Part shown: piece by piece, positions 29,178 to 36,727 of the stretch
How the letters are laid out: each line of letters opens with the position of its first letter
Position numbering within the stretch: the first letter of the stretch is position 1
NCBI RefSeq assembly: GCF_003287275.1
Contig: NZ_QEVW01000002.1
Location: 62,001-126,000, forward strand
From: Paenibacillus taichungensis
GTDB lineage: Bacteria > Bacillota > Bacilli > Paenibacillales > Paenibacillaceae
DNA: 64,000 nucleotides
Reading direction: 5' to 3'
Program-made: the position numbers and the translations under genes
The notes under the pieces: generated by a model
What the model saw: only the letters and a program-made list of their open reading frames with translations
The model's database searches: none
Told to the model about the DNA's origin: nothing

Positions 29178-29696
29178 ATGCTGCGAAGAAGGAACCGGAA
29201 CGCGTTATTTAAAAAGATCGGATTCATAGCACTTGTGCTGCTGCTGTTGTGGCTCATAGGCAGAACCATCCCATATCTGTTTCGTGCGGATGCACCAGAT
29301 GAAGCCGCTGCCATCGCCCAAGAGTTTTACAAATATGAGCAGACGGGTGATTTCGGCAGTTCATGGGAGTTGTTTCATCCATTGATGAAAGAACGCTTTC
29401 CCAAAAGCGCCTATTTGCAGTCCAGAGCACATATTTTCATGCAGCATTTTGGGGTGGAAACCTTTGATCTGGAGATGGAGAAACCGGAGCGGGAATTTGA
29501 CGTTACGGTGATTGATGGCGTTAAACCATTTGCAGAGGCATATCGCATTGGTGTCACCCAGAAGTTTACGGGAACCTTTGGTCAATTTAAAATCGTGCAG
29601 AATTGTTATATTGTAAAGGATGGAGACGATTGGACGCTGCTTTGGTATTATCCAAAGAATGGAGATACCGAGACAGAGCACGACAAAACCGAATGA
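29178..29696 (+). CDS. Membrane-anchored NTF2-like protein, hypothetical
   Basis: A 172-residue protein. The start at 29178 follows AAGGGGG by seven bases. A basic N-terminus and one membrane helix (about 14-34) anchor an external domain of about 130 residues. It begins AAAIAQEFYKYEQTGDFGSSWELFHPLMK, which resembles the first helices of NTF2-like (SnoaL/DUF4878-type) lipoproteins, and ends with WTLLWYYPKNG. It is the last gene of the polysaccharide cluster and is followed by a strong terminator. Function is unknown; a role in export or assembly is only inferred from position. Confidence 0.6.
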   Translation: MLRRRNRNALFKKIGFIALVLLLLWLIGRTIPYLFRADAPDEAAAIAQEFYKYEQTGDFGSSWELFHPLMKERFPKSAYLQSRAHIFMQHFGVETFDLEMEKPEREFDVTVIDGVKPFAEAYRIGVTQKFTGTFGQFKIVQNCYIVKDGDDWTLLWYYPKNGDTETEHDKTE

Positions 29697-29743
29697 TAGT
29701 ATTAACCCATACTATGTACCGGATTGTATCATTTGTACTTGAA

Positions 29744-29792
29744 AAGGCTCTATGAATGCGAGACTTTAGTCGCATTTATAGAGCTTTTTTTT
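29744..29792 (+). terminator. Strong terminator ending the polysaccharide cluster
   Basis: GCTCTAT-g-AATGCGA pairs with TCGCATT-t-ATAGAGC and is followed by eight T residues. Confidence 0.9.
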
Positions 29793-29823
29793 GCATTTCA
29801 TTTCTTTTTATACCTACAAGGGG

Positions 29824-29875
29824 TTGACATTAGTCCCGGTGTCAAGTAAATTACGAGTTAGATACAAATTGTATC
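29824..29875 (+). promoter_or_regulatory. Promoter with the same palindromic operator as at 12788
   Basis: TTGACA (29824-29829) and TAAATT are 17 bp apart, the same -35/-10 pair and spacing as the promoter at 12781. GATACAAATTGTATC (29861-29875), identical to 12788-12802, sits just after the -10, over the expected transcription start. The promoter serves the 29941 gene and the ABC transporter. Confidence 0.65.
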
Positions 29876-29940
29876 AAAATTCAGCGTCTAACGACAAATA
29901 ACAGGGACTTCAATGCTCCTTGTGAGGGGAAGGAATATCA

Positions 29941-30192
29941 TTGATCGAAACGGACCGCTTTTACTGTGTCAGTTGTGGGATGATTGTGTCGGTCGCTAGG
30001 GGCTCTGTCGAACTAAAGGAAGAGGACTGTGGAGGCAATCACGTATTTCGCACCGGATTTTATCGGAGTGAGATGCCGCTTGGATGCTGTGAAGCGTGTG
30101 TAGTTCATACGAAACGTCAAGGGAAATCCCAGTTTGCGGGACAATATACTAAAGATTATGATACACTATCTTCATATGAGAAGCGGGCATGA
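29941..30192 (+). CDS. Small cysteine-rich protein of unknown function (83 aa)
   Basis: It starts with TTG at 29941, five bases after AAGGAA. Cysteines at positions 9, 12, 30, 49, 50 and 53 form a CxxC ... CCxxC pattern that suggests a zinc ribbon or a redox-active metal site. There is no signal peptide. It is the first gene after a promoter that carries the palindrome found before the polysaccharide cluster, and the ABC transporter genes follow within 33 bases. I do not recognise the family. A role as a small regulator or metal-sensing partner of the transporter is possible but unproven. Confidence 0.6.
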   Translation: MIETDRFYCVSCGMIVSVARGSVELKEEDCGGNHVFRTGFYRSEMPLGCCEACVVHTKRQGKSQFAGQYTKDYDTLSSYEKRA

Positions 30193-30224
30193 AGTGAGTG
30201 TCCGTTGATGAAGGAGGAAATGGA

Positions 30225-31133
30225 ATGCAGCAGGAGCCGGTCGTCCGTCTTCAGGGCGTCAGTAAAATCATCTCCTCCCGATCATTGGTCAGTGACCTGA
30301 CTCTGGATATTTCTCCGGGGCAGGTTTTTGGTTTTTTAGGACCCAATGGAGCGGGGAAAACAACAACGATTCGAATGATGGTAGGACTGATGTCCATCAG
30401 TCAAGGAGATATCATCATCTCGGGACACAGTGTAAAGAATGAATTTGAGCAAGCCATAGCTCAGGTTGGGGCTATTGTTGAAAATCCAGAAATGTACAAG
30501 TTTCTGACTGGATATCAGAATCTCGTTCACTTTGCCCGGATGTCACCTGGTATTACGAAAGAACGCATTGCCGAGACGATTGAACGTGTTGGGCTTACAG
30601 CCCGAATTCATGACAAGGTAAAGACCTATTCTCTGGGTATGCGCCAGCGTTTGGGCGTGGCCCAAGCCATATTACATAAACCAAAGTTATTGGTATTGGA
30701 TGAACCCACCAACGGACTTGATCCGCAGGGGATCCGGGAACTCAGGGATTATTTGCGTCAGCTCTGTCAGGAGGAAGGAATCACCGTCTTTGTATCCAGC
30801 CACTTGCTGTCGGAGATGGAATTGATGTGTGATACCGTTGCGATTATCCAAAATGGCAAATTGATTGATGTAAGAAATCTCAGGGCTGAGGCGGGAGCGG
30901 ACGTACTTACTGAAGTTGCTTTTGAAGTAAATGATGCCCCACGTGCAGCCGAAGTAATTAGCGAGGCTACAGTGCAGGGCAATGCCATTGTAATTCGTTT
31001 ATCCCGTGAGCAGATTCCGGACTTGAATGCGAGGCTGGTCAGTGAAGGATTCCAGGTATACGGTATCCGTAACGTAACCCATACGCTGGAAGATCAATTT
31101 TTGCAGGTGACTGGGGGCGGAAGCATTGAGTAA
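30225..31133 (+). CDS. ABC transporter ATP-binding protein
   Basis: A 302-residue ATPase of the CcmA/BcrA drug-exporter type. Walker A is GPNGAGKTT, the signature is YSLGMRQRLGVAQ, Walker B is LLVLDEPTNGLDPQG, and a C-terminal extension of about 80 residues follows the H-loop (VSSHLL). The start at 30225 has AGGAGG seven bases upstream; the longer frame from 30198 is unlikely. It overlaps the permease gene by eight bases, so the two are translated together. Substrate is unknown; this subfamily often exports peptides or antibiotics. Confidence 0.92.
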   Translation: MQQEPVVRLQGVSKIISSRSLVSDLTLDISPGQVFGFLGPNGAGKTTTIRMMVGLMSISQGDIIISGHSVKNEFEQAIAQVGAIVENPEMYKFLTGYQNLVHFARMSPGITKERIAETIERVGLTARIHDKVKTYSLGMRQRLGVAQAILHKPKLLVLDEPTNGLDPQGIRELRDYLRQLCQEEGITVFVSSHLLSEMELMCDTVAIIQNGKLIDVRNLRAEAGADVLTEVAFEVNDAPRAAEVISEATVQGNAIVIRLSREQIPDLNARLVSEGFQVYGIRNVTHTLEDQFLQVTGGGSIE

Positions 31134-31920
31134 TTTCGGCAATCTCATTATGAATGAAAACATGAAAATTTTCCGTCGTCCGCGTACTTGGATTATGTTA
31201 TCCATTCTGGCATTGATCTCGCTGTTGATGCCGGTTCTGCTCAATGAAGGCATGGGGTCCAGTGAGGTCCCATACTGGCAAGCAGCTATTACAACCGTTC
31301 AGATTGTCTTTTTCCTGAATACCATCTTCTGCGTCGTCATTGCAGCTGAAGCGGTAGCTGGTGAGTTCACATGGGGAACGATTAAACTACTGCTGATTCG
31401 TCCGTGGTCGCGCAGCAAAATACTGGCATCCAAATATTTGTCCGTGATTGGATTCAGTGTTCTGAGTACGTTACTTGTTGTTATTCTGGCAACCGTAATG
31501 TCGTATATGCTGTTCTCCCATACCGTAACTCCGGATGGAAGCGGTGCTTCTGCATCACACGCATTTGCACTATGGGGATATCTATACGTGGACTTGTTTA
31601 TTACGCTCGCTATTGCCTTTATGGTCTCCTCCGTGTTTCGTTCGGGAGCTCTGGCAATCGGTTTGTCTCTATTTATCATGTTTACACAGAATTTGTTCTC
31701 ATTAATCTTCAATCCTGTTCGTTACGAATGGGCCAAATATGTTCTGTTCAATAACATGGATCTCAGTCGCTATATGGATTCAGCGGCGGATTATGGATTG
31801 CTTGGCGATGGAAATGCAGGTATGACACTTGGGTTTTCTATTGCTGTGCTAGCTGTATATTATGTCATTTTCATGTTGATCTCATGGGTTGTATTCAACA
31901 AAAGAGATGTGGCAGGCTAA
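31126..31920 (+). CDS. ABC-2 type transporter permease
   Basis: A 264-residue membrane protein with six hydrophobic segments, of the ABC-2/BcrB type. It starts with TTG 31126 within the ATPase gene (GGCGGAAG upstream). The conserved FTWGTIKLLLIRPWSRSKILASKY block in the first cytoplasmic loop contacts the ATPase. A terminator begins at its stop codon, which closes the three-gene operon with the Cys-rich protein and the ATPase. Confidence 0.9.
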   Translation: MSNFGNLIMNENMKIFRRPRTWIMLSILALISLLMPVLLNEGMGSSEVPYWQAAITTVQIVFFLNTIFCVVIAAEAVAGEFTWGTIKLLLIRPWSRSKILASKYLSVIGFSVLSTLLVVILATVMSYMLFSHTVTPDGSGASASHAFALWGYLYVDLFITLAIAFMVSSVFRSGALAIGLSLFIMFTQNLFSLIFNPVRYEWAKYVLFNNMDLSRYMDSAADYGLLGDGNAGMTLGFSIAVLAVYYVIFMLISWVVFNKRDVAG

Positions 31921-31938
31921 TCGCCTGCTTCTTTTTTT
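31912..31938 (+). terminator. Terminator overlapping the permease stop codon
   Basis: GCAGGC (31912-31917) pairs with GCCTGC (31923-31928), followed by TTCTTTTTTT. Confidence 0.85.
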
Positions 31939-32139
31939 GCCCAATTTCTCCTTCAGGATGGAAAATAGAGTATATTCAGCATCCGCTGTGGCATGACTAG
32001 CATTTAAGGGTACATATAATAATACATGAGCATGCGGCATGGAATGGAACACGCTGCCCAAGCTATATTAAGTTGCAATACATACATATTATCGCCGCAG
32101 TCGTATTTGGCAGAGCAGCGTATGGAGGGATCACGTTTC

Positions 32140-33213
32140 TTGATAAACAACAAGTTTTACCGTATATGCACAGCGATTATTTTGCTGCTGCTCATCGTGT
32201 ATTTGGGGGATAAAGTCAACTTTATTTTCAGCCCCCTGACCTCGCTGATTCACATCATCATCATTCCGCTGCTGATTGCTGGTTTCTTCTATTATCTGCT
32301 GCGACCGCTCGTCGATTATATGGAAAGGCACAAGATTAAACGTGCATTGTCAGTTCTGATTATTTATGTAGTGACTGCATTGATGATTGCAGGTTTCAGC
32401 GTACTGGTATGGCCTTCATTGAGAGAGCAACTGATGAATTTTGTGGAGAATGCTCCAGCGTTGGTTACTTCGCTCAGTGATCAGTTGAATGCACTTGAAA
32501 AGAGTAATTTTGTTTCCAGATACCTGCCTGATGATTCCAATCTATTCTCACGATTATCCGATGTTCTGAGCCAAGGGATCACACAGGTAACCGATTATGT
32601 CTCAGGGTTATTCTCCGTAGTATCGAATCTGGTTATTATTCTGGCGACGTTCCCAATCATGCTGTATTACATGCTTAAGGAAGGCAGCAAGTTTGGAACG
32701 AATCTGACCTTGTTGTTGCCAAGGCGTTATCGGAAGGATGGGGAAGAAACCGTCCATGAGATCGATGAAGCACTAAGCAACTATATTGTTGGCCGGGTAA
32801 TTGTTAATGTTGCTCTGGGGATTCTGATGTACATCGGTTTTCTCATTTTAGGTTTGCCTTATGCCTTGCTGCTGACGGTGGTATCCATTATTCTGAACTT
32901 CATCCCTTATGTGGGTGCTTTGCTGGCAGCTATTCCGGTTGTCATTGTCGCGTTTATCGAATCTCCTTCGATGGCGATATGGTCACTGGTTATCATTGTG
33001 ATTGCACAGCAAATTCAGGATAACCTGATCTCACCTTACGTTTATGGCAAGCAGCTTGATATTCATCCACTGACTACCGTTATTTTGTTGCTTGTGGGTG
33101 CTGACCTGGGAAATATCCTGGGCATGATTATCGTTATTCCGCTGTATATGATTCTGAAAATTATAGTTCGCAAAATCCATTATCGGATTGTCGAAGATAA
33201 GACTGAACTTTGA
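32140..33213 (+). CDS. AI-2E family (PerM/YtvI-like) permease
   Basis: A polytopic protein of about 357 residues if it starts with TTG 32140, which follows GGAGGGA by ten bases. ATG 32122 and ATG 32026 are in frame, but no RBS precedes 32122. Eight hydrophobic segments are arranged in the AI-2E pattern, with a soluble domain near residues 80-160 and the conserved PYVGALLAAIPVV and NLISPYVYGK motifs in the C-terminal half. Substrates of this family vary (autoinducer, sodium, peptides) and cannot be told here. It is a monocistronic unit ended by a terminator. Confidence 0.87.
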   Translation: MINNKFYRICTAIILLLLIVYLGDKVNFIFSPLTSLIHIIIIPLLIAGFFYYLLRPLVDYMERHKIKRALSVLIIYVVTALMIAGFSVLVWPSLREQLMNFVENAPALVTSLSDQLNALEKSNFVSRYLPDDSNLFSRLSDVLSQGITQVTDYVSGLFSVVSNLVIILATFPIMLYYMLKEGSKFGTNLTLLLPRRYRKDGEETVHEIDEALSNYIVGRVIVNVALGILMYIGFLILGLPYALLLTVVSIILNFIPYVGALLAAIPVVIVAFIESPSMAIWSLVIIVIAQQIQDNLISPYVYGKQLDIHPLTTVILLLVGADLGNILGMIIVIPLYMILKIIVRKIHYRIVEDKTEL

Positions 33214-33289
33214 ATGAAATTTGAGATACGACTCTGTCATATGATACCACTCACGTTTTCTCGAATCACATGGATAAGCTCAATAGGAT

Positions 33290-33358
33290 AAGCCGCATAT
33301 CAATGGTGAAGGGTCAGGTAAGTTTGCCCTCGCGATGGATATGCGGCTTTATTTTTTA
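33290..33358 (+). terminator. Terminator after AI-2E permease gene
   Basis: AGCCGCATATC pairs with GATATGCGGCT across a 36-base loop that has its own AGGG/CCCT helix, followed by a T-rich run. Confidence 0.8.
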
Positions 33359-33389
33359 TTTTCATTTTTATTGCTCACTCATGTTATAG

Positions 33390-33412
33390 CTGTTATACTT
33401 GATATATAACAG
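33390..33412. promoter_or_regulatory. Putative YtrA-type GntR operator
   Basis: CTGTTATA (33390-33397) and TATAACAG (33405-33412) form a perfect 8-bp inverted repeat with a 7-bp spacer, 24 bp before the GntR start codon. An extra TGTTATA copy lies just upstream at 33382. Autoregulation is the likely role. Confidence 0.6.
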
Positions 33413-33436
33413 ATAACAATAAAAGAAGGTGGACCC

Positions 33437-33832
33437 TTGATTATTCAACTGGATATGCAATCCGAACTTCCCATCTATTCGCAACTTGTTTATCAAATTA
33501 TTGAAGGCATTGCTAGTGGCAAGTTACAGCTAGGTGAGGCGTTACCTTCGGTTCGGAATTTGGCCGCAGATATTGGCGTTAACCTTCATACGGTCAATAA
33601 GGCTTATACACTACTCAAGCAAGATGGATACATTCTAATTCATAGACAAAAGGGAGTCGTAGTAAACCCTGATGGAATGCCTGATTTAACGGATGATTTT
33701 TTGAAAAAGCAGCAAAGAGAATTAAGACCGATTATTGCCGAAGCGATATGTCGCGGAATGACCAAAGAGGAACTATCTGTGGTATTAGACCAAATGTATG
33801 ATGATATAAAGATGGGTGACAACAAACAATAA
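33437..33832 (+). CDS. GntR family regulator, YtrA subfamily
   Basis: A 131-residue regulator starting with TTG behind gaaggtgg. The winged helix-turn-helix is clear (QLVYQIIEGIASGKLQLGEA, LPSVRNLAADIGVNLHTVNKAYTLL), with only a short C-terminal tail, as in YtrA-type regulators that usually control neighbouring transporter or membrane genes. It leads a three-gene set with the membrane protein and the secreted hydrolase, and has a perfect inverted repeat in its own promoter. Confidence 0.92.
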   Translation: MIIQLDMQSELPIYSQLVYQIIEGIASGKLQLGEALPSVRNLAADIGVNLHTVNKAYTLLKQDGYILIHRQKGVVVNPDGMPDLTDDFLKKQQRELRPIIAEAICRGMTKEELSVVLDQMYDDIKMGDNKQ

Positions 33833-33855
33833 AGAATCGAGGGAGTGTGTTATGT

Positions 33856-34956
33856 ATGCAACTATTTAGTATATTACCTATCATTTTAATCTTTGCTCCA
33901 ATAGCCTTACTTCTATCCTTTGCACCTTATGTGACAAGGGAAACAATCAGCTTTGGGGTCACGGTAAGTCAATATAATTACTACACACCAGTCTTACGCA
34001 AGCTACGGAGAACGTTTGCTACAGTAAGTCTGATCGGAAACGGGATGGTTGTTCTTGTCAGTTTGTATTTACTCCGGTCTGCTAATGAAGAGTCTACCGC
34101 AATGATCACCGGTGTTTGCACAATGATATTTATTGTGTACTGGTCAGCACTACACATCTTATTTCATTTCAAGATGAAAAAGATAAAAGGAACACTTCCA
34201 ACTGTAGAAGCACCTCAAAGGGTTAAAATCGATACCACCTTCCGCCAAAATAAGCTCACCTATTCCAACTATTGGTTTCTCATTCACATTGCTATTATTG
34301 TGGTCATTGCCATCATTTCAATCCTGAATTATAAGGCACTACCTAACGTCATTCCAATGAAATATGATCTTCAGGGCAATGTCACTTCCAGTGTGCCTAA
34401 AACCTACCTTTCGGTACTGGCTATTAACCTTGTACAGCTAGGAATCATTGCACTTATGATGTTGGTGAACTGGAGTATTAAAGCAAGCAAACAACAGCTT
34501 ACTACGTCTAATCCTGCCAAATTTGCTGCTGAAAATATTCAATTCCGCCGTAAATGGTCCCTATTTACGATCATAACAGGGTTGCTTCTTACCATTTTAT
34601 TTGCCTTCATTCAGATCAATATGTTCGTCCCTAATCTGGTCTTGTTAACAGCTATTAGCTTCATCATCCCTGTGCTGATCGTGTTAGGTGCAGTATGGCT
34701 GTCTCTCACAGGCAGACAAGGCGGCGGGAAAATTCGTAATCATCAGGAAGAGCGCGAACGATCCAAGGAGCAGCCTGTGAATAACGATGATTATTGGAAG
34801 CTTGGTTTTATTTACTTCAATGCCAATGATCCTTCTTTTACCGTAGAGAAACGTTATGGAATAGGCTGGACGATTAACTTCGCTCACCCACTATCTTGGG
34901 TCCTGTTGTTATTCATCATTGCTATTGTTGTTATAAGTAGATTTCTGAGCCAATAA
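33856..34956 (+). CDS. DUF1648/DUF5808 membrane protein
   Basis: A 366-residue polytopic protein. The start at 33856 is chosen from GAGGGAG ten bases upstream. A first pair of helices is followed by a central DUF1648-like block (LPNVIPMKYDLQGNVTSSVP), more helices, and a C-terminal DUF5808-like block (YWKLGFIYFNANDPSFTVEK, YGIGWTINFAHP). The family often sits next to YtrA-type GntR regulators. Its function is unknown; a role in envelope stress or as a transporter-like partner has been suggested only by such neighbourhoods. Confidence 0.8.
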   Translation: MQLFSILPIILIFAPIALLLSFAPYVTRETISFGVTVSQYNYYTPVLRKLRRTFATVSLIGNGMVVLVSLYLLRSANEESTAMITGVCTMIFIVYWSALHILFHFKMKKIKGTLPTVEAPQRVKIDTTFRQNKLTYSNYWFLIHIAIIVVIAIISILNYKALPNVIPMKYDLQGNVTSSVPKTYLSVLAINLVQLGIIALMMLVNWSIKASKQQLTTSNPAKFAAENIQFRRKWSLFTIITGLLLTILFAFIQINMFVPNLVLLTAISFIIPVLIVLGAVWLSLTGRQGGGKIRNHQEERERSKEQPVNNDDYWKLGFIYFNANDPSFTVEKRYGIGWTINFAHPLSWVLLLFIIAIVVISRFLSQ

Positions 34957-35004
34957 ATGCTCATAAATCTATGCATATCATAAAAATAATTAGGAGGAAT
35001 GATT

Positions 35005-36597
35005 ATGATGAACCATTGGAAAAAGCTATTACTTTCTCTTACTTTCGTATGTCTAATACTGCCGGCGACATCCATCTCAGCAGCAGCTGAAAAACCCGCG
35101 GGAAGTGAAAATCTAGTTCCTATTCGTGAGATTGCAGAAAAGAATGGGGCAGAGGTATCTTGGCAACAACAAACAGGACAAATCACCATACGTAAAAATG
35201 AGCTTATGATTGTAGTTAAGGTAGGAGAGAAGCAGGCGATTGTGAATGGGCAAGTCATAGCTTTAGACAATCCTGTTCAGTTAACGAAAGGAATTACCTT
35301 TATGGATGAGGGATTTCTTACCGAGACGCTGGAGGCTGCACCTGAGGATCTATTCATTTCACTTATAAGTGAGGGTGATGGCAAGGAGGCCGCCAAGTAT
35401 GTTCATACCTCTGTGAGTGGAGTGTTGTCACCCACGTTGTTGAGTCAGTTATGGGGAGCTTTAGAAGGACAAAACGGCAAAATTACAAGTAAAGCCATAG
35501 CTAAACACGTAGAAAATAACACAGTGCATCGCAATGTCACCTATACTTTTAAGACAGCGCTTACTCGTTTAAATATTACAGTCAGAATGAACTATGATGG
35601 ACTTGTGGATGATTTGTATATTGCTGCCGCCACTCCAGATGTTTATCAGAAACCAAGTTACGACGACGCATCTGCCTATACAGAACAAGACATTACGGTT
35701 GGTCAGGGGGATTTAGCTTTACCAGGGACATTAACTTTGCCCAAGGGAGAGGGACCCTTCCCAGTTGTAATTCTGGTACACGGATCCGGGGCCAGCAATC
35801 AGGATGCTGCCATTGGTGGTGCAAAGCCGTTTCGCGATCTTGCGGTAGGTTTAGCTTCACAGGGAGTTGCTGTATTAAGATATGATAAGGTCACGTATGA
35901 GCATACCTATAAGGTCGCTTCTCAACCTAAATTCACATTAAAACAAGAGAGCGTAGATCAGGTAACCGATGCTATAGATTTACTTAAAAAGAATACACAT
36001 ATTGATTCTACAGCGATTTTTGTAGCTGGACATAGTCAAGGCGGGTTTGCATTACCGTTAATCATTGCTGAGGATAAACAACATGATATTGCAGGAAGTA
36101 TCCTACTTGCTGCACCAAGTAGTAGCTTTGTGGATGTGCTTACTGAGCAGCAGAACGAATTGGTCGATCGGATGAAGCGGCTTGGTTTAGATACGGAGAT
36201 CATTAAAGAACAAGCTGATTTTTATAAAAATGTTGCTGCGATCGTTAAAGATCCTAAATATTCTGTAGATCATCTTCCTGAGGCGTTTCCACTTCAACCT
36301 GCTTATTGGTGGTTTGAGCAGAGAGATTATGTACCTGCAGAACTGGCTAAAACACAAAATACCCCTATGCTTATTATCCAAGGCGAAAATGATGTGCAAG
36401 TGTCTATGAATCAATTCCAAAACTGGAAATTGGCTCTTCAAGATCATTCCAATGTAACGTACAATAGCTATCCAAAGGTAAATCATCTTTTATCCAGCTA
36501 TGACGGACTGTCGATTGGTCAAGAATACGCTGAGCCATCTAATGTCTCCAAAGCCATTATCGATGATATTGCGAAGTGGGTATTAAAATCAAATTAA
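35005..36597 (+). CDS. Secreted alpha/beta hydrolase with copper amine oxidase-like N-terminal domain
   Basis: A 530-residue exported protein. ATG 35005 is seven bases after taggagg. The signal peptide spans about 1-25. Residues about 35-105 match the copper-amine-oxidase N-terminal repeat domain common in Paenibacillus surface proteins, and residues about 108-205 look like DUF3887. The remaining 320 residues are a dienelactone hydrolase-like domain with HGSGASNQD (oxyanion loop), nucleophile in GHSQGG, acid in QGENDVQVS and His in KVNHLLSSY. It lies 48 bp after the DUF1648 gene in the GntR operon. Substrate is unknown; an esterase acting outside the cell is most likely. Confidence 0.85.
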   Translation: MMNHWKKLLLSLTFVCLILPATSISAAAEKPAGSENLVPIREIAEKNGAEVSWQQQTGQITIRKNELMIVVKVGEKQAIVNGQVIALDNPVQLTKGITFMDEGFLTETLEAAPEDLFISLISEGDGKEAAKYVHTSVSGVLSPTLLSQLWGALEGQNGKITSKAIAKHVENNTVHRNVTYTFKTALTRLNITVRMNYDGLVDDLYIAAATPDVYQKPSYDDASAYTEQDITVGQGDLALPGTLTLPKGEGPFPVVILVHGSGASNQDAAIGGAKPFRDLAVGLASQGVAVLRYDKVTYEHTYKVASQPKFTLKQESVDQVTDAIDLLKKNTHIDSTAIFVAGHSQGGFALPLIIAEDKQHDIAGSILLAAPSSSFVDVLTEQQNELVDRMKRLGLDTEIIKEQADFYKNVAAIVKDPKYSVDHLPEAFPLQPAYWWFEQRDYVPAELAKTQNTPMLIIQGENDVQVSMNQFQNWKLALQDHSNVTYNSYPKVNHLLSSYDGLSIGQEYAEPSNVSKAIIDDIAKWVLKSN

Positions 36598-36663
36598 AAA
36601 CGGGACGGTTAGTTCCATTCTTCGTTGAGTGATAACATGGGGAAGTAACACATTCAGCCAGAA

Positions 36664-36710
36664 ATAATAAGAAGGGCACTTACCAAAGTAGGTAAGTGCT
36701 CTTCTTATTA
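36664..36710. terminator. Bidirectional terminator between convergent genes
   Basis: AATAAGAAG-g-GCACTTACC pairs with GGTAAGTGC-t-CTTCTTATT around an aaagta loop. Confidence 0.85.
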
Positions 36711-36727
36711 TATATGAGGTTGTTGCT

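Noticed and set aside
29716..29730. Possible further copy of the GATACAAATTGTATC operator
   Set aside because: Only the right half (TTGTATC) matches; the left half is different, and it lies upstream of the cluster terminator rather than in a promoter.
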